From contig NZ_LVJI01000002.1 of the NCBI RefSeq assembly GCF_001637225.1, forward strand, positions 124,001-188,000: DNA of 64,000 nucleotides. Direction: 5' to 3'. The notes under the pieces were generated by a model. It did no database searches. It had not been told where the DNA came from and saw nothing but the letters and a program-made list of their open reading frames with translations. Below are positions 26,847-36,479 of the stretch, piece by piece. The stretch is from Paenibacillus antarcticus (GTDB taxonomy: Bacteria > Bacillota > Bacilli > Paenibacillales > Paenibacillaceae). The position numbers were made by a program, and so were the translations under genes. Position 1 is the first letter of the stretch, and each line of letters starts with the position of its first letter.

Positions 26847-26864
26847 GTAACTCGTAAGAGTTAC
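26847..26864. repeat. Inverted repeat in the nucleotidase 5' leader
   Basis: GTAACTC-GTAA-GAGTTAC, a perfect 7-base dyad just after a TATTAT box (26835-26840). It can be an operator or a short hairpin 30 bases ahead of the start codon. Confidence 0.45.
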
Positions 26865-26895
26865 ACAGTAAATATTGAGGGGAATGGAATAATGG

Positions 26896-29094
26896 ATGAA
26901 AAAGATTGTGAAAAATAAAGTTCAAAAAATTGTGGCATCATCTTTAGCTTTAAGTGTGTTGCTTGTACCCATCGGAGGTACTTTTGTTTCGGCAGCGGCA
27001 TCAGATAACTCATCTCTTAAATTGAGAATTATGGAGACAACAGATATTCACACGAATATGATGTCTTATGATTACTATAAAAGTGCTGTTGCACCTACAG
27101 TAGGACTTGCACGAACTGCCACCATTGTTAAAGAAGCACGGAAAGAGTACCCTAACACACTGCTAGTAGATAATGGCGATTTAATCCAAGGAACGCCACT
27201 GGGTACATACAAAGCACTTGTAGCTCCGATTAAAAAAGGTGAAGTTCACACCGTGTATAAAGCTATGAATCTAATGGGATACGATATAGCAACGTTTGGT
27301 AATCATGAGTTTAACTATGGTCTAGATTACTTAGATAATGCGATCAAGGGAGCTAACTTTCCTTATGTTAATGCTAACGTATATGTAGATGATAAAGACA
27401 AGAATCCAAATAATGATGTGAATCGGTATAAGCCGTATCAGATTCTTACCAAAACATTCACAGATGAAGCAGGCAAAGAACAGACGCTCAAACTCGGCGT
27501 GTTGGGTCTAGTAACGCCGCAAATCACGGAATGGGATAAAGCTAGTCTTGAAGGCAAAGTGATTACCAAAGACATCGTAGCTACAGCTGAGAAATTTGTG
27601 CCTGAGATGAAGGCTAAAGGTGCAGACCTTATTATCGTAATGTCTCACTCAGGATTTAATGGTAATGCAGAGGCGAATGTCAATGCAGAGGATGCTATTT
27701 TACCTTTGAGTAAAGTTCCTGGCATTGATGCCATTACGTTCTCACATACACATAAAGTATTCCCTGCTGTAACTGAGAAGGCTTTGGACAACCTGTTCAA
27801 AGATAGCACAGGTAAATTGTATCCAGGTGTAGATAATGCCAAAGGAACAATTAATGGCGTAGCTGCCGTTCAAGCAGGTTACGGTGGTGCTAACCTAGGG
27901 TTAATTGATCTAGCACTTGAGAAACAAGATGGCAAATGGGCTGTCAAATCTACCCAATCGTCAACAAGAACTATATATGATGCTGTAGCTAAGACATCGA
28001 CGGTAGAACCGGATCAAGCTATTGTAGAAGTGGTAACGGCAGATCACGAAGCGACGATTAAATATGCGAATAGTCCGATCGGAACGACAACGTCACCTAT
28101 TCATAGTTACTTTGCACTCGTACAAGATGATCCTTCTGTTCAGATTGTAACGAACGCGCAGAAAGCTTATGTAAGTGATTATATTAAGAAAAACCTTCCT
28201 AAATATGCGAAGACACCAATTCTATCCGTAGGTGCTCCTTTTAAAGCAGGACGTAACGGCGTAGAAGAGTATACAGATATTGCGAAAGGTCCATTAGCGA
28301 TAAAGAGTGCAGGCGATCTTTATCTGTACGACAATACGCTTAAGGCTATTCTTGTAAAAGGTTCGGTTGTTAAAGAGTGGTTGGAGATGTCAGCGGGTAA
28401 ATTTAATCAGATCGATCCTACAATTAAAGAAGAGCAATCCTTATTGAATTCTTCATTCGCTGTATATAACTTTGACGTTATCGATGGCGTAACGTATCAA
28501 GTAGATGTTACACAGCCAGCTAAATACAAAGCAGATGGTACTGTGAATGCAGCGACTTCTAACCGCATCTTGAACCTTCAATATGAAGGTAAAGCTGTGA
28601 ATCCGGATCAAGAATTCGTTATTATTACAAATAACTACCGTGCAAGCGGCGGTGGTAACTTCCCAGGTGTCAAAGGAAGTACTTATATCATTGATAGTCC
28701 AGATGAGAACCGTCAGATTCTAATGGATTATATCTCAGCGAATAAAGAGATCAATCCTTCTATTGATAACAACTGGTCCATTGCGCCGATAAATGGTGAT
28801 GTGAAGGTGACATTTACTTCTTCTCCAAAAGCGGAAGCATTTGCTAAGTTAACAAGTAACATCAAATATTTGAATAAAACAGATGACAAAGGATTCGGAA
28901 TCTTCTCTCTTGATTTGAGCAAGACAAGTACTACACCAAATGAATCTACAGTACCTGCAACGCCATTAGTACCAGCAACTCCGGCAACTCCAGTAGTGCC
29001 TGCAACACCATTAGTTCCAGCAACTCCAGTAGATTCTTCTACGCCAACAGATAAATTAGTAGATCTATTGAAACAGTTGTTAAATGCCCTTTAG
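26896..29094 (+). CDS. Secreted CpdB/5'-nucleotidase-family phosphoesterase
   Basis: 732 residues. A signal peptide (1-33, ending FVSAAA) precedes a calcineurin-like metallophosphatase domain (about 42-345). Its metal ligands are in METTDIHTNMM, VDNGDLIQG, FGNHEFNYG, VMSHSG and FSHTHK. A 5'-nucleotidase C-terminal domain (about 390-600) follows with TNNYRASGGGNFPG. Best fit is 2',3'-cyclic-nucleotide 2'-phosphodiesterase/3'-nucleotidase. A TP/VPATP-rich spacer (about 678-712) and short helical tail end the protein; no SLH or LPXTG anchor is seen. It would release nucleosides that the importer encoded just downstream can take up. Confidence 0.92.
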   Translation: MKKIVKNKVQKIVASSLALSVLLVPIGGTFVSAAASDNSSLKLRIMETTDIHTNMMSYDYYKSAVAPTVGLARTATIVKEARKEYPNTLLVDNGDLIQGTPLGTYKALVAPIKKGEVHTVYKAMNLMGYDIATFGNHEFNYGLDYLDNAIKGANFPYVNANVYVDDKDKNPNNDVNRYKPYQILTKTFTDEAGKEQTLKLGVLGLVTPQITEWDKASLEGKVITKDIVATAEKFVPEMKAKGADLIIVMSHSGFNGNAEANVNAEDAILPLSKVPGIDAITFSHTHKVFPAVTEKALDNLFKDSTGKLYPGVDNAKGTINGVAAVQAGYGGANLGLIDLALEKQDGKWAVKSTQSSTRTIYDAVAKTSTVEPDQAIVEVVTADHEATIKYANSPIGTTTSPIHSYFALVQDDPSVQIVTNAQKAYVSDYIKKNLPKYAKTPILSVGAPFKAGRNGVEEYTDIAKGPLAIKSAGDLYLYDNTLKAILVKGSVVKEWLEMSAGKFNQIDPTIKEEQSLLNSSFAVYNFDVIDGVTYQVDVTQPAKYKADGTVNAATSNRILNLQYEGKAVNPDQEFVIITNNYRASGGGNFPGVKGSTYIIDSPDENRQILMDYISANKEINPSIDNNWSIAPINGDVKVTFTSSPKAEAFAKLTSNIKYLNKTDDKGFGIFSLDLSKTSTTPNESTVPATPLVPATPATPVVPATPLVPATPVDSSTPTDKLVDLLKQLLNAL

Positions 29095-29153
29095 GACTTG
29101 GAATGATTAAATAACGTATAACGGATAACAATCCATTTCGTTGGATAAGGGTA

Positions 29154-29201
29154 AGCATGTAGTTCCAGTATTGTGAGATATTGGACTGCATGCTTTTTTT
29201 T
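29154..29201 (+). terminator. Terminator of the nucleotidase gene
   Basis: AGCATGTAGTTCCAGTA pairs (one bulge, one mismatch) with TATTGGACTGCATGCT, followed by eight T. Confidence 0.85.
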
Positions 29202-29260
29202 GTGCTCATGAGACGAGGGTAATACTCGAAGAAATTCGCTTCGACGAACTTCTTTTTGTA

Positions 29261-29289
29261 TTGACAAATTTCGACGATTCTTATACGAT
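29261..29289 (+). promoter_or_regulatory. Promoter of the nucleoside importer operon
   Basis: Perfect TTGACA at 29261-29266, 17 bases, TACGAT at 29284-29289. No purine riboswitch or PurR box was recognised in the 120-base leader region. Confidence 0.6.
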
Positions 29290-29321
29290 GAGTTCAAACG
29301 GCTAAAAGGGGACTATTTCAT

Positions 29322-30356
29322 ATGAAAAGAAGTTTATCGTTCGTATTATCCATGGTTTTGCTCACAGTTATGCTAGCTGCATGTGGAAATAATAGCGCAA
29401 AAGACGAACAATCAGGTGGAAAGTCAGAAAATGAAGCAAAAACGAAAAAAATTGCATTGGTTTTACCTGAAAAAATAGGAGTCAATCCATTTTTTGTACA
29501 GATGGACGAAGGTTTTAAAAAGGCCGGTACAGAATTTGGCGCAGAAATTAAGACAATCGAATCAACCGATCCAGCAGCATTTGAACAGAATTTACGTGCA
29601 GCAGTTGCTGAGAACTATGATTTGATCATTACAGCAACATTTCAAGCGGAAGATGCTTTGAAGAAAGTTGCAGCAGAGAATCCGAATAAAGCTTTCGCGA
29701 TTGTAGATACAACGGTAGATCTACCGAATATTCGTAGCATAGGGTTCCGCGAGTATGAAGCATCTTATCTACTTGGAGCAACAGTAGGATTGTCCACGAA
29801 AACAAATAAGGTAGGAATGGTAGCAGCAGTAGACATTCCTTTGATTAAGAAATATACAGAAGGATTTAGTGAAGGATTGAAATCAACAAATCCAACAGCA
29901 GAATTCTTTGTGAACTATGTAGGTGGATTTAATGACCCGGCTAAAGCGAAGGAATTGGCGTTGGTTCAGTTAGGTAAAGGTGCTGACTTCATTGCTGGAG
30001 CAGCAGCGACTGGAGACCTAGGCGTATTTGAAGCGGCGAAGGAAAAAGGCTTCTTTACTTCAGGAGTAGATGTGGACCGTACAGTAATCGATCCAGAACA
30101 TATCGTATTGTCGATTCTTAAATCAACAGATACCGTGACTTACGAGACGGTAAAAGAATTCATGAATGGTACCTTCAAGTACGGTGCTGTAGACTATGGC
30201 TTGAAAGAAGATGGCGTAGGGTTGACTTTTGTTACTCGCGAGAGTGAATCTGCACTTAATCCGTTTATTGGCCAAGAGAACATTGATAAAGTGAAGAAGA
30301 TTAAAGACGATATTATTGCAGGTACAATTACAATTAAAGATCCGATGCAACCATAG
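29322..30356 (+). CDS. nupN: BMP-family nucleoside-binding lipoprotein
   Basis: 344 residues. Lipoprotein signal with lipobox LAAC (Cys21). The body is a PnrA/Med-type binding protein: KIALVLPEKIGVNPFF, DLIITATFQAED, GFREYEASYLLGA, YVGGFNDPAKAKELAL and FFTSGVDVDRT. Relatives bind purine nucleosides; B. subtilis NupN feeds the guanosine transporter NupOPQ with the same gene order. The symbol is by synteny and family, not proof of substrate. Confidence 0.88.
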   Translation: MKRSLSFVLSMVLLTVMLAACGNNSAKDEQSGGKSENEAKTKKIALVLPEKIGVNPFFVQMDEGFKKAGTEFGAEIKTIESTDPAAFEQNLRAAVAENYDLIITATFQAEDALKKVAAENPNKAFAIVDTTVDLPNIRSIGFREYEASYLLGATVGLSTKTNKVGMVAAVDIPLIKKYTEGFSEGLKSTNPTAEFFVNYVGGFNDPAKAKELALVQLGKGADFIAGAAATGDLGVFEAAKEKGFFTSGVDVDRTVIDPEHIVLSILKSTDTVTYETVKEFMNGTFKYGAVDYGLKEDGVGLTFVTRESESALNPFIGQENIDKVKKIKDDIIAGTITIKDPMQP

Positions 30357-30386
30357 TTTAGAATCAGTAATGTAGGATAATTCATT

Positions 30387-30414
30387 ACCGGCTGCCAATA
30401 AGGGGCCGGTTTTG
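30387..30414 (+). terminator. Weak intercistronic hairpin
   Basis: ACCGGC pairs with GCCGGT across a 12-base loop, followed by TTTTGG. It may lower transcription past the binding-protein gene, as is common in importer operons. Confidence 0.4.
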
Positions 30415-30459
30415 GTTGTTACAGCTAGAATCAATCGGGATAGAAGGGGGAGCACGTTT

Positions 30460-31965
30460 ATGCTGTTGCAGATGGAAAACATAACGAAGCATTATGGTAA
30501 CGTTACCGCTAATCAGGCTGTGAACTTTGATCTAGGTGAAGGTGAAGTTCATGCACTAGTTGGCGAGAATGGCGCAGGGAAAACGACGCTAATGCGTATT
30601 CTGTATGGGATGGAGCAGCCATCATCAGGATCAGTCAAGGTGAAGGGGAACGTCGTATCTTTCGCTAATCCTGCGAGTGCCATGGCGAGTGGCATTGGAA
30701 TGGTGCATCAGCATTTCATGCTATTTCCTTCTTTCACAGTTGCAGAGAATATCGTGATCGGACGAGAACCAACCTCGGGTGGCGTATTTGACCGTAAACA
30801 AGCGGCAGCACTTGTGGAGAAGCTGGGAGAGCAATATGGGATGCCTGTTGATCCGTGGGCTGTTGTATCGGAATGTCCGATGGGTATGCAACAACGAGTT
30901 GAGATTCTGAAGGTGCTATATCAGGGAGCAGATATCATTATTTTGGATGAACCAACAGGAGCTTTGACTCCACTGGAAGTCAAAGAACTGCTTGCAAATA
31001 TTAAATCATTAGCTCTTCAGGGGAAGAGTTTCATTATAATTACGCATAAACTTCATGAGGTTATGGAGGTTGCAGATCGAATTACCGTATTACGTGATGG
31101 TCGACTAACAGGAACGCTTGCAGCGACGGATACAGATGCAGAGCAGTTATCTAGGTTGATGGTAGGAAGAGAACTCGTCTCCCTCGAGAAACAGCAGTTA
31201 GAGCTTGGTAAAGCTGTACTCGAAGTGAAAGGACTTGGCATACGTGGACCGAAGGGGAAGGGGAAAGCACTTCTAAAGGATATCCATCTCCAGGTTAGAG
31301 CTGGTGAGGTTGTTGGTATTGCCGGAATATCTGGGAATGGTCAATCTGAACTCATTCAGGCAATCTCGGGTCTTCGTCCAGTGGATGAAGGAACAGTTCA
31401 ACTCGCTGGCGTAGATATCAAAGGGATGGCTGTACGTGACATTCGAGAACATGGACTTGCTCATATTCCGGAAGACCGTTACCTTTGGGGAGCGGCTAAG
31501 GATGCGACCGTACTCGATAATGGACTGATGGGTCATCATCGTAGCCTTCAACGTAAAGGATTGGTCAAGGGTAAAGAAGCGCGTGCCAAGGTAAGTGAAT
31601 GGATCCGACAGTTCGGTATTAAAGCGGGTTCGCTTGATAATAAGATCCAGAACTTATCGGGTGGTAATCTACAGAAGTTGATTGCAGCACGCGAATTTGC
31701 ACATGATGCACATTTCCTTATTGCGGCTGAACCGACACGTGGGGTAGATATTGGAGCTATGGAGACCATTCACACTGAATTGATTCGTAAAAGAGATGCT
31801 GGTGTGGGCGTTCTACTCGTATCCTCCGAATTGACTGAAATTCTTCAGTTATCTGATCGAATTGTCGTTATGTATGAAGGTGAAATTGCAGGAGAATTAT
31901 CTGCCAAGGATGCAACTGAAGAGAAAATCAGTCTGCTGATGTCAGGGGGGAATCGACAGACATGA
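30460..31965 (+). CDS. nupO: Nucleoside ABC importer ATPase (two nucleotide-binding domains)
   Basis: 501 residues from ATG 30460 (AAGGGGGAG upstream). Domain 1 has Walker A GENGAGKTT and Walker B IIILDEPTGALT. Domain 2 has the degenerate Walker A GISGNGQSE, signature LSGGNLQKLIAAREF and Walker B IAAEPTRGVD. This sugar-type double ATPase layout is standard for the BMP nucleoside importers. It overlaps the permease gene (ATGA). Confidence 0.92.
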   Translation: MLLQMENITKHYGNVTANQAVNFDLGEGEVHALVGENGAGKTTLMRILYGMEQPSSGSVKVKGNVVSFANPASAMASGIGMVHQHFMLFPSFTVAENIVIGREPTSGGVFDRKQAAALVEKLGEQYGMPVDPWAVVSECPMGMQQRVEILKVLYQGADIIILDEPTGALTPLEVKELLANIKSLALQGKSFIIITHKLHEVMEVADRITVLRDGRLTGTLAATDTDAEQLSRLMVGRELVSLEKQQLELGKAVLEVKGLGIRGPKGKGKALLKDIHLQVRAGEVVGIAGISGNGQSELIQAISGLRPVDEGTVQLAGVDIKGMAVRDIREHGLAHIPEDRYLWGAAKDATVLDNGLMGHHRSLQRKGLVKGKEARAKVSEWIRQFGIKAGSLDNKIQNLSGGNLQKLIAAREFAHDAHFLIAAEPTRGVDIGAMETIHTELIRKRDAGVGVLLVSSELTEILQLSDRIVVMYEGEIAGELSAKDATEEKISLLMSGGNRQT

Positions 31966-33029
31966 GTATTATTAAACAAAATTTGCGTGGATTGATACAG
32001 CCTTTAATCGCTGTTGTGATCGGACTAATAGCAGGGGCTATCGCGATTCTAGCTGTAGGTGGATCAGTCACCGAGACATATATGGAAATGTGGAAAGGCG
32101 CATTTGGTAGCTTTTACTTCCTTACCAATACATTGGCTAGAGCTACACCGATTATCTTGGCTGGGCTAGGGGTAGCACTTGCCTTTCGAGCTGGATTCTT
32201 TAATATGGGGGCCGACGGACAGATGGTTCTTGGAGGATTATCTGCTGCGCTTACGGCCTTATATTTCCCAGGGCCAGGTTGGGTAGTTCTACTCGCCTCG
32301 ATTATCGCGGGTATTATTACGGGTGGATTATGGTCTTTCTTCGCAGGGTGGTTAGATGCTAAGTTTGGCATGAACTTACTCATTACGACGTTATTGTTGA
32401 ATTATATTGCTACCCTGTTTACAGGGTATATGGTCGCTTACCCATTTATGGATAAGACAGGATCTGCGGCAATGGCACAGTCTGAGATGATTGAGCAGAG
32501 TGTATGGTTACCGAAGCTATTTCAAGGTATGGGGCTTCATGCTGGCTTTATTATTGCCATCGTGGCCGCTGTGTTATTACACTTCTTTATGAAGAAGACG
32601 ACTATGGGTTATGAAATTAGAATGTTAGGCAGTAATCCTCTCTTCGCTTCTTATGGTGGCGTACGCAGAGGAAGAATGATGATGATTGCAATGCTAGTTA
32701 GTGGCGGATTCGCGGGTCTTGCTGGCGCGGGAGAAGTGCTCGGTACCCAGTATCGTTTCCTAGATGGTTCACTGACTTCAGCCAACTATGCATGGAGTGG
32801 GATTATGGCAACATTGCTTGCGAATTCACATCCACTTGGAACGGCATTAGCGGCAATCTTGCTCTCAGCACTACAGACAGGAGCCATGGGTGTTGAGCGC
32901 AATACCGATGTGCCCTTGGAAGTGGCGAGTGTTATCCAAGCGGTACTCACGTTGTTCGTATCTGCAAGAATAGGCTATACATTCTGGAAACGTAGAAAGG
33001 GGAAACAAAAGAATGGAACAACTACTTGA
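31962..33029 (+). CDS. nupP: Nucleoside ABC importer permease 1
   Basis: 355 residues, about ten membrane helices, with the BPD_transp_2 pattern ARATPIILAGLGVALAFRAGFFNMGADGQM (quoted in part) near the N-terminus and GANKLVA-type loops replaced by MLGSNPLFASYGGVRRGRM. It pairs with the next gene, which it overlaps by 17 bases. Confidence 0.92.
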   Translation: MSIIKQNLRGLIQPLIAVVIGLIAGAIAILAVGGSVTETYMEMWKGAFGSFYFLTNTLARATPIILAGLGVALAFRAGFFNMGADGQMVLGGLSAALTALYFPGPGWVVLLASIIAGIITGGLWSFFAGWLDAKFGMNLLITTLLLNYIATLFTGYMVAYPFMDKTGSAAMAQSEMIEQSVWLPKLFQGMGLHAGFIIAIVAAVLLHFFMKKTTMGYEIRMLGSNPLFASYGGVRRGRMMMIAMLVSGGFAGLAGAGEVLGTQYRFLDGSLTSANYAWSGIMATLLANSHPLGTALAAILLSALQTGAMGVERNTDVPLEVASVIQAVLTLFVSARIGYTFWKRRKGKQKNGTTT

Positions 33030-33936
33030 TGCCGCTCTATTCAGTTCCACGTTGCGCGTGGTCACACCCATTCTATTAGCCGCATTAGGGGGGGCACTTT
33101 GTTCTAGAGTTGGTCTGTTCAACGTAGCACTTGAAGGATTCGTCCTTGTGGGCGCATTCTCAGGGATTGTGGGTAACTACCTTTTCGGTAATGTATGGTT
33201 AGCTGTATTATTTGCAGTGCTGTGCGTGATGTTCTTCTCGCTCATCTTCGGTTATATGAGTATTAATTTGAATGCAAATCCGATCGTCGTCGGGATATCA
33301 TTGAACTTTCTAGCTACAGGGATGACGACCTTTCTATTACGAGCGATCTTTAATGTAAAAGGAGCTTACTACGATAGCACAATGGTCGGTCTTCCTAAAT
33401 GGGATATTCCAGTCATTAAGGACATCCCTTGGATTGGGGAAGTGATTTCTGGCCAAAGTCCGCTTGTATATCTAGCATTTATTCTCATGGGCGTACTACA
33501 ATTTTACTTGTTTAAGACGGTATCAGGGTTCCGACTTCGTTCGGTTGGTGAGAACCCGGTAGCAGCTCAGAGTATCGGCATCAAGGTGCGTAAGCATCAA
33601 TATACTGCTGTGCTGGCATGTGGCGTACTATGTGGTTTGGCAGGAGCCCAGTTGTCTCTTGGGCAAGTAACCATGTTCACAGAAGGAATGACGGCTGGAC
33701 GTGGTTTCATAGCGCTTGTTGCTACGATGCTTGGACAGGCTAACCCTCTTGGAGTCATGGCTTCTAGTCTATTGTTTGGATTTATGGATGCATTTGGTAT
33801 TCGGTTACAAGGGCTTGCGATTCCGTCACATTTCACTAACATGTTACCTTATATCGTGACACTGATTGCTATGTTCTTCTTCAAAGATCGTAGTTATTTG
33901 AAAGATGCTAACAAAGCGGGTGGAAGCTCGCGTTAA
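33013..33936 (+). CDS. nupQ: Nucleoside ABC importer permease 2
   Basis: 307 residues, eight or so membrane helices. PILLAALGGALCSRVGLFNVALEG is the family signature, and VGENPVAAQSIGIKVRK is the cytoplasmic coupling loop. It completes the NupNOPQ-type importer and is followed after 27 bases by the YuiH-like gene. Confidence 0.92.
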   Translation: MEQLLDAALFSSTLRVVTPILLAALGGALCSRVGLFNVALEGFVLVGAFSGIVGNYLFGNVWLAVLFAVLCVMFFSLIFGYMSINLNANPIVVGISLNFLATGMTTFLLRAIFNVKGAYYDSTMVGLPKWDIPVIKDIPWIGEVISGQSPLVYLAFILMGVLQFYLFKTVSGFRLRSVGENPVAAQSIGIKVRKHQYTAVLACGVLCGLAGAQLSLGQVTMFTEGMTAGRGFIALVATMLGQANPLGVMASSLLFGFMDAFGIRLQGLAIPSHFTNMLPYIVTLIAMFFFKDRSYLKDANKAGGSSR

Positions 33937-33963
33937 GATATAGAAGATCAAGGAGGATACCTT

Positions 33964-34641
33964 ATGCATGGAAAGGCAGATCGTCTGAAAGGGGCCAAAG
34001 CGCCTAAGATTCAACAACCCATTGATAGTTCACTACAGCATCGACTGCCTCCCGGACAGTCCTTAACGGAGAAATTTCCGATTCTGCACGAGGGAGAAGT
34101 ACCTATCTATGATCTAGCAACCTGGAATCTTCGTGTGTTCGGAGAAGTCGAGGAAGAACGAACCTTTACTTACGATGAACTGAAGAATATGCGACAATCA
34201 CGTGTTGTATGTGATATTCACTGTGTGACACGTTGGTCGAAGTTCGATGCACCTTGGGACGGGGTTCTTTTTACGGACCTGTTGAAGGAGCTAAAGGTGA
34301 AGCCAGAAGCGAAGTACGTTATGATCCACGCGGATCCAGATTATGATACGAATGTTCCCCTAGCAGATTTGATGAGAGATGATATTCTACTTGCTTTTGA
34401 CTTTGATAGTAAGCCTTTAACTCTGAAGCATGGATGGCCCTTGCGTCTTGTAGTTCCACACTTATATTTCTGGAAGAGTGCGAAATGGATACGAGGGATT
34501 GAATTCATGACGGAAGATCGCGAAGGTTTCTGGGAACGAAATGGATTTCATAATACCGCAGACCCATTCTTAGAACAACGGTTCTCAGGAGAAAATATAC
34601 CAATACCCGAAGATGAGTGGACACGAAAGGAGTTCGATTGA
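33964..34641 (+). CDS. YuiH-like molybdopterin oxidoreductase (sulfite-oxidase fold)
   Basis: 225 residues of the oxidoreductase molybdopterin-binding domain. The presumed Mo-ligand cysteine lies in VVCDIHCVTRWSK (near residue 82). HGWPLRLVVPHLYFWKSAKW is the conserved cofactor-binding stretch. No Tat signal, so it is cytoplasmic. AGGAGG precedes ATG 33964. It sits in the nucleoside operon between the importer and the phosphorylase, which is unusual; its substrate is unknown. Confidence 0.85.
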   Translation: MHGKADRLKGAKAPKIQQPIDSSLQHRLPPGQSLTEKFPILHEGEVPIYDLATWNLRVFGEVEEERTFTYDELKNMRQSRVVCDIHCVTRWSKFDAPWDGVLFTDLLKELKVKPEAKYVMIHADPDYDTNVPLADLMRDDILLAFDFDSKPLTLKHGWPLRLVVPHLYFWKSAKWIRGIEFMTEDREGFWERNGFHNTADPFLEQRFSGENIPIPEDEWTRKEFD

Positions 34642-34642
34642 G

Positions 34643-35389
34643 ATGTTAATGTCAATACTGCAAGTGAATTCGGAGGACATTCCACCGTATGCGATTGTAT
34701 GTGGTGATCCGAAGCGAGCTGAGATGATCGCAGGGAAATTAGAAGGAACTAAGGAGCTTGCATTCAGCCGAGAATATCGTACATTTACAGGCGAATATGA
34801 AGGTGTGAAGATGGCTGTTGTTAGCCATGGTGTTGGTTCAGCTGGTGCTGCTGTATGTTTCGAGGAATTGATTCGCGCAGGCGTGAACACGTTGATTCGA
34901 GTAGGAACAGCGGGTTCTTACTCACAGGATATTCCAGCAGGTAGTCTTGTAGTCAGTATCGCTGCTGTCCGTACTGAGGGACTAACACGACAATTGGTAC
35001 CTGAAGGTTTCCCAGCTGTTGGAGATAGTCAGGTCGTTAATGCCCTATTTGAAGCTGCAAGTGCCACTTCTGGTGTTGTTGCCAAAGGAATCACTGTAGC
35101 GGTAGATGCTTTCTTTAATGGTGTAGTTGAAATTCCTCATAAGCAATACAAGCAAGCTGGAGCGATTGCTGTTGAGATGGAAATTGCAGCTTTGTACATC
35201 GTGAGCACACTTCGTGGTGCTCGCGCAGGCGCAATTCTAGCGATTGATGGATTTGCTGATGCGGAACTATCTGAAGTATATGACCCGCATACAGATGCGG
35301 TGGGTCTAGCCGTAGAGCGTGAGATACAAGCCGCACTTACTGCGATTGTTAAGCTTGCTCGTGAAGATGGACAAGTTATAAGTGCATAG
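34643..35389 (+). CDS. Nucleoside phosphorylase (uridine phosphorylase-like, PNP_UDP_1)
   Basis: 248 residues from ATG 34643, two bases after the previous stop with AAGGAG ten bases upstream. Motifs: VCGDPKRAEMIA (phosphate-binding loop), SHGVGSAGAAVCFEELI, IRVGTAGSYS and the ribose-contact region VEMEIAALYIV. It would cleave imported nucleosides to base and ribose 1-phosphate, giving the operon an uptake-plus-salvage logic. Preference for uridine, inosine or guanosine cannot be read reliably. Confidence 0.88.
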   Translation: MLMSILQVNSEDIPPYAIVCGDPKRAEMIAGKLEGTKELAFSREYRTFTGEYEGVKMAVVSHGVGSAGAAVCFEELIRAGVNTLIRVGTAGSYSQDIPAGSLVVSIAAVRTEGLTRQLVPEGFPAVGDSQVVNALFEAASATSGVVAKGITVAVDAFFNGVVEIPHKQYKQAGAIAVEMEIAALYIVSTLRGARAGAILAIDGFADAELSEVYDPHTDAVGLAVEREIQAALTAIVKLAREDGQVISA

Positions 35390-35442
35390 ATTAGGTTAGA
35401 TTTACTGGTTTTAGGAACTGCATGGAATAGTTTCACATTTAC

Positions 35443-35482
35443 AAAAGGCGTCTCTCAAGTTAGCTGAGGGACGCCTTTTTAT
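35443..35482 (+). terminator. Terminator of the nucleoside operon
   Basis: AAAGGCGTCTCTCA pairs with TGAGGGACGCCTTT (one mismatch), followed by TTTTT. Confidence 0.88.
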
Positions 35483-35609
35483 ATATTAAGTCACTTTTGA
35501 GTTGAGTTGCGCTCAATAACATACCCTTGTGATGATTTTTACAGAATGAAAGTCTACTATACTGCTATACTTCTTTGAATAATACTACATATTTAGTAAG
35601 GGGATAATG

Positions 35610-36311
35610 ATGAAGAAAAAAGGTTCTAAATATTTAATCATTATTTTTGCTGCAATATTTATTGCTTTGTTGGTCCTGATTGCTGTGCTTAACAAGTCCC
35701 AGAGTTCTTCCGCATTGGAAGGTTTGCCGAACTATACAGAAATCCGTGGAGAGATGAACCTAGACGGAATTGATTATCTTAAGCAACCGCATTTAGGGAG
35801 TGGAACGACGGGAATACAGGTAGTGGAATTTGCTGATTTCAAATGCCCTGCTTGTAAGAATTGGGACGAAGCTTATTTCGAGAAATTAACAGAAGAATTT
35901 GTGGATATGAATAAGATTGATCTCTATTTCATGAATTTCGCCTTTATTGATCGAGATTCTATTCTTGCTGCGGCGGCTGGAGAAAGTATTGCTAAACAGA
36001 ATAACGACGCCTTCTGGCAATATAAAAGCTTACTCTATAAGAACCAAGGAGATGAAACACAAATTTGGGCAAATGAGAAATTCCTTCTTCAATTCGTAAA
36101 GGATAACATTACCGGTATCGATTACGATCAATTCAAGAAGGATCTGATCAATCACACCGATGCTTTGGCTGTAAAAGAGGATTATAAAATTGCAGCATCT
36201 TTAGGTGTAAATGGTACTCCTAAGTTTATGGTGAATGGGAAGTTACTGCCGAATTCCTCATACGAAGAATTAGTAGCAGCGATTGAAGCCGAGGTCGCTA
36301 GTATGAAGTGA
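35610..36311 (+). CDS. Membrane-anchored DsbA-like thiol oxidoreductase (BdbD-like)
   Basis: 233 residues from ATG 35610 (AAGGGG six bases upstream; the adjacent ATG 35607 is closer). An N-terminal membrane anchor (about 8-28) precedes a thioredoxin_4/DsbA domain with active-site CPAC (FKCPACKNW, near residue 86) and cis-Pro in VNGTPKFMVNG. Likely introduces disulfides in exported proteins, but no DsbB/BdbC partner is adjacent. Confidence 0.88.
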   Translation: MKKKGSKYLIIIFAAIFIALLVLIAVLNKSQSSSALEGLPNYTEIRGEMNLDGIDYLKQPHLGSGTTGIQVVEFADFKCPACKNWDEAYFEKLTEEFVDMNKIDLYFMNFAFIDRDSILAAAAGESIAKQNNDAFWQYKSLLYKNQGDETQIWANEKFLLQFVKDNITGIDYDQFKKDLINHTDALAVKEDYKIAASLGVNGTPKFMVNGKLLPNSSYEELVAAIEAEVASMK

Positions 36312-36391
36312 TGAAGAGAAGGGCTCTCTTATCCTTAGGACTCGAGCACGCTTAAGATAGCAGAGAGACTACGAATTAGTTCATATGAATC

Positions 36392-36438
36392 AAAAGGGTG
36401 ACTTCCCATTCAAAATTTGAATAGGAGTCACCCTTTTT
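36392..36438. terminator. Bidirectional terminator
   Basis: AAAGGGTGACT...ATTCAAA pairs with TTTGAAT...AGTCACCCTTT, flanked by A and T runs, between the convergent BdbD-like and carboxypeptidase genes. Confidence 0.85.
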
Positions 36439-36479
36439 CTGAGGGGAGCACAATGTACTTAGTGAACTTATTACGCTAG

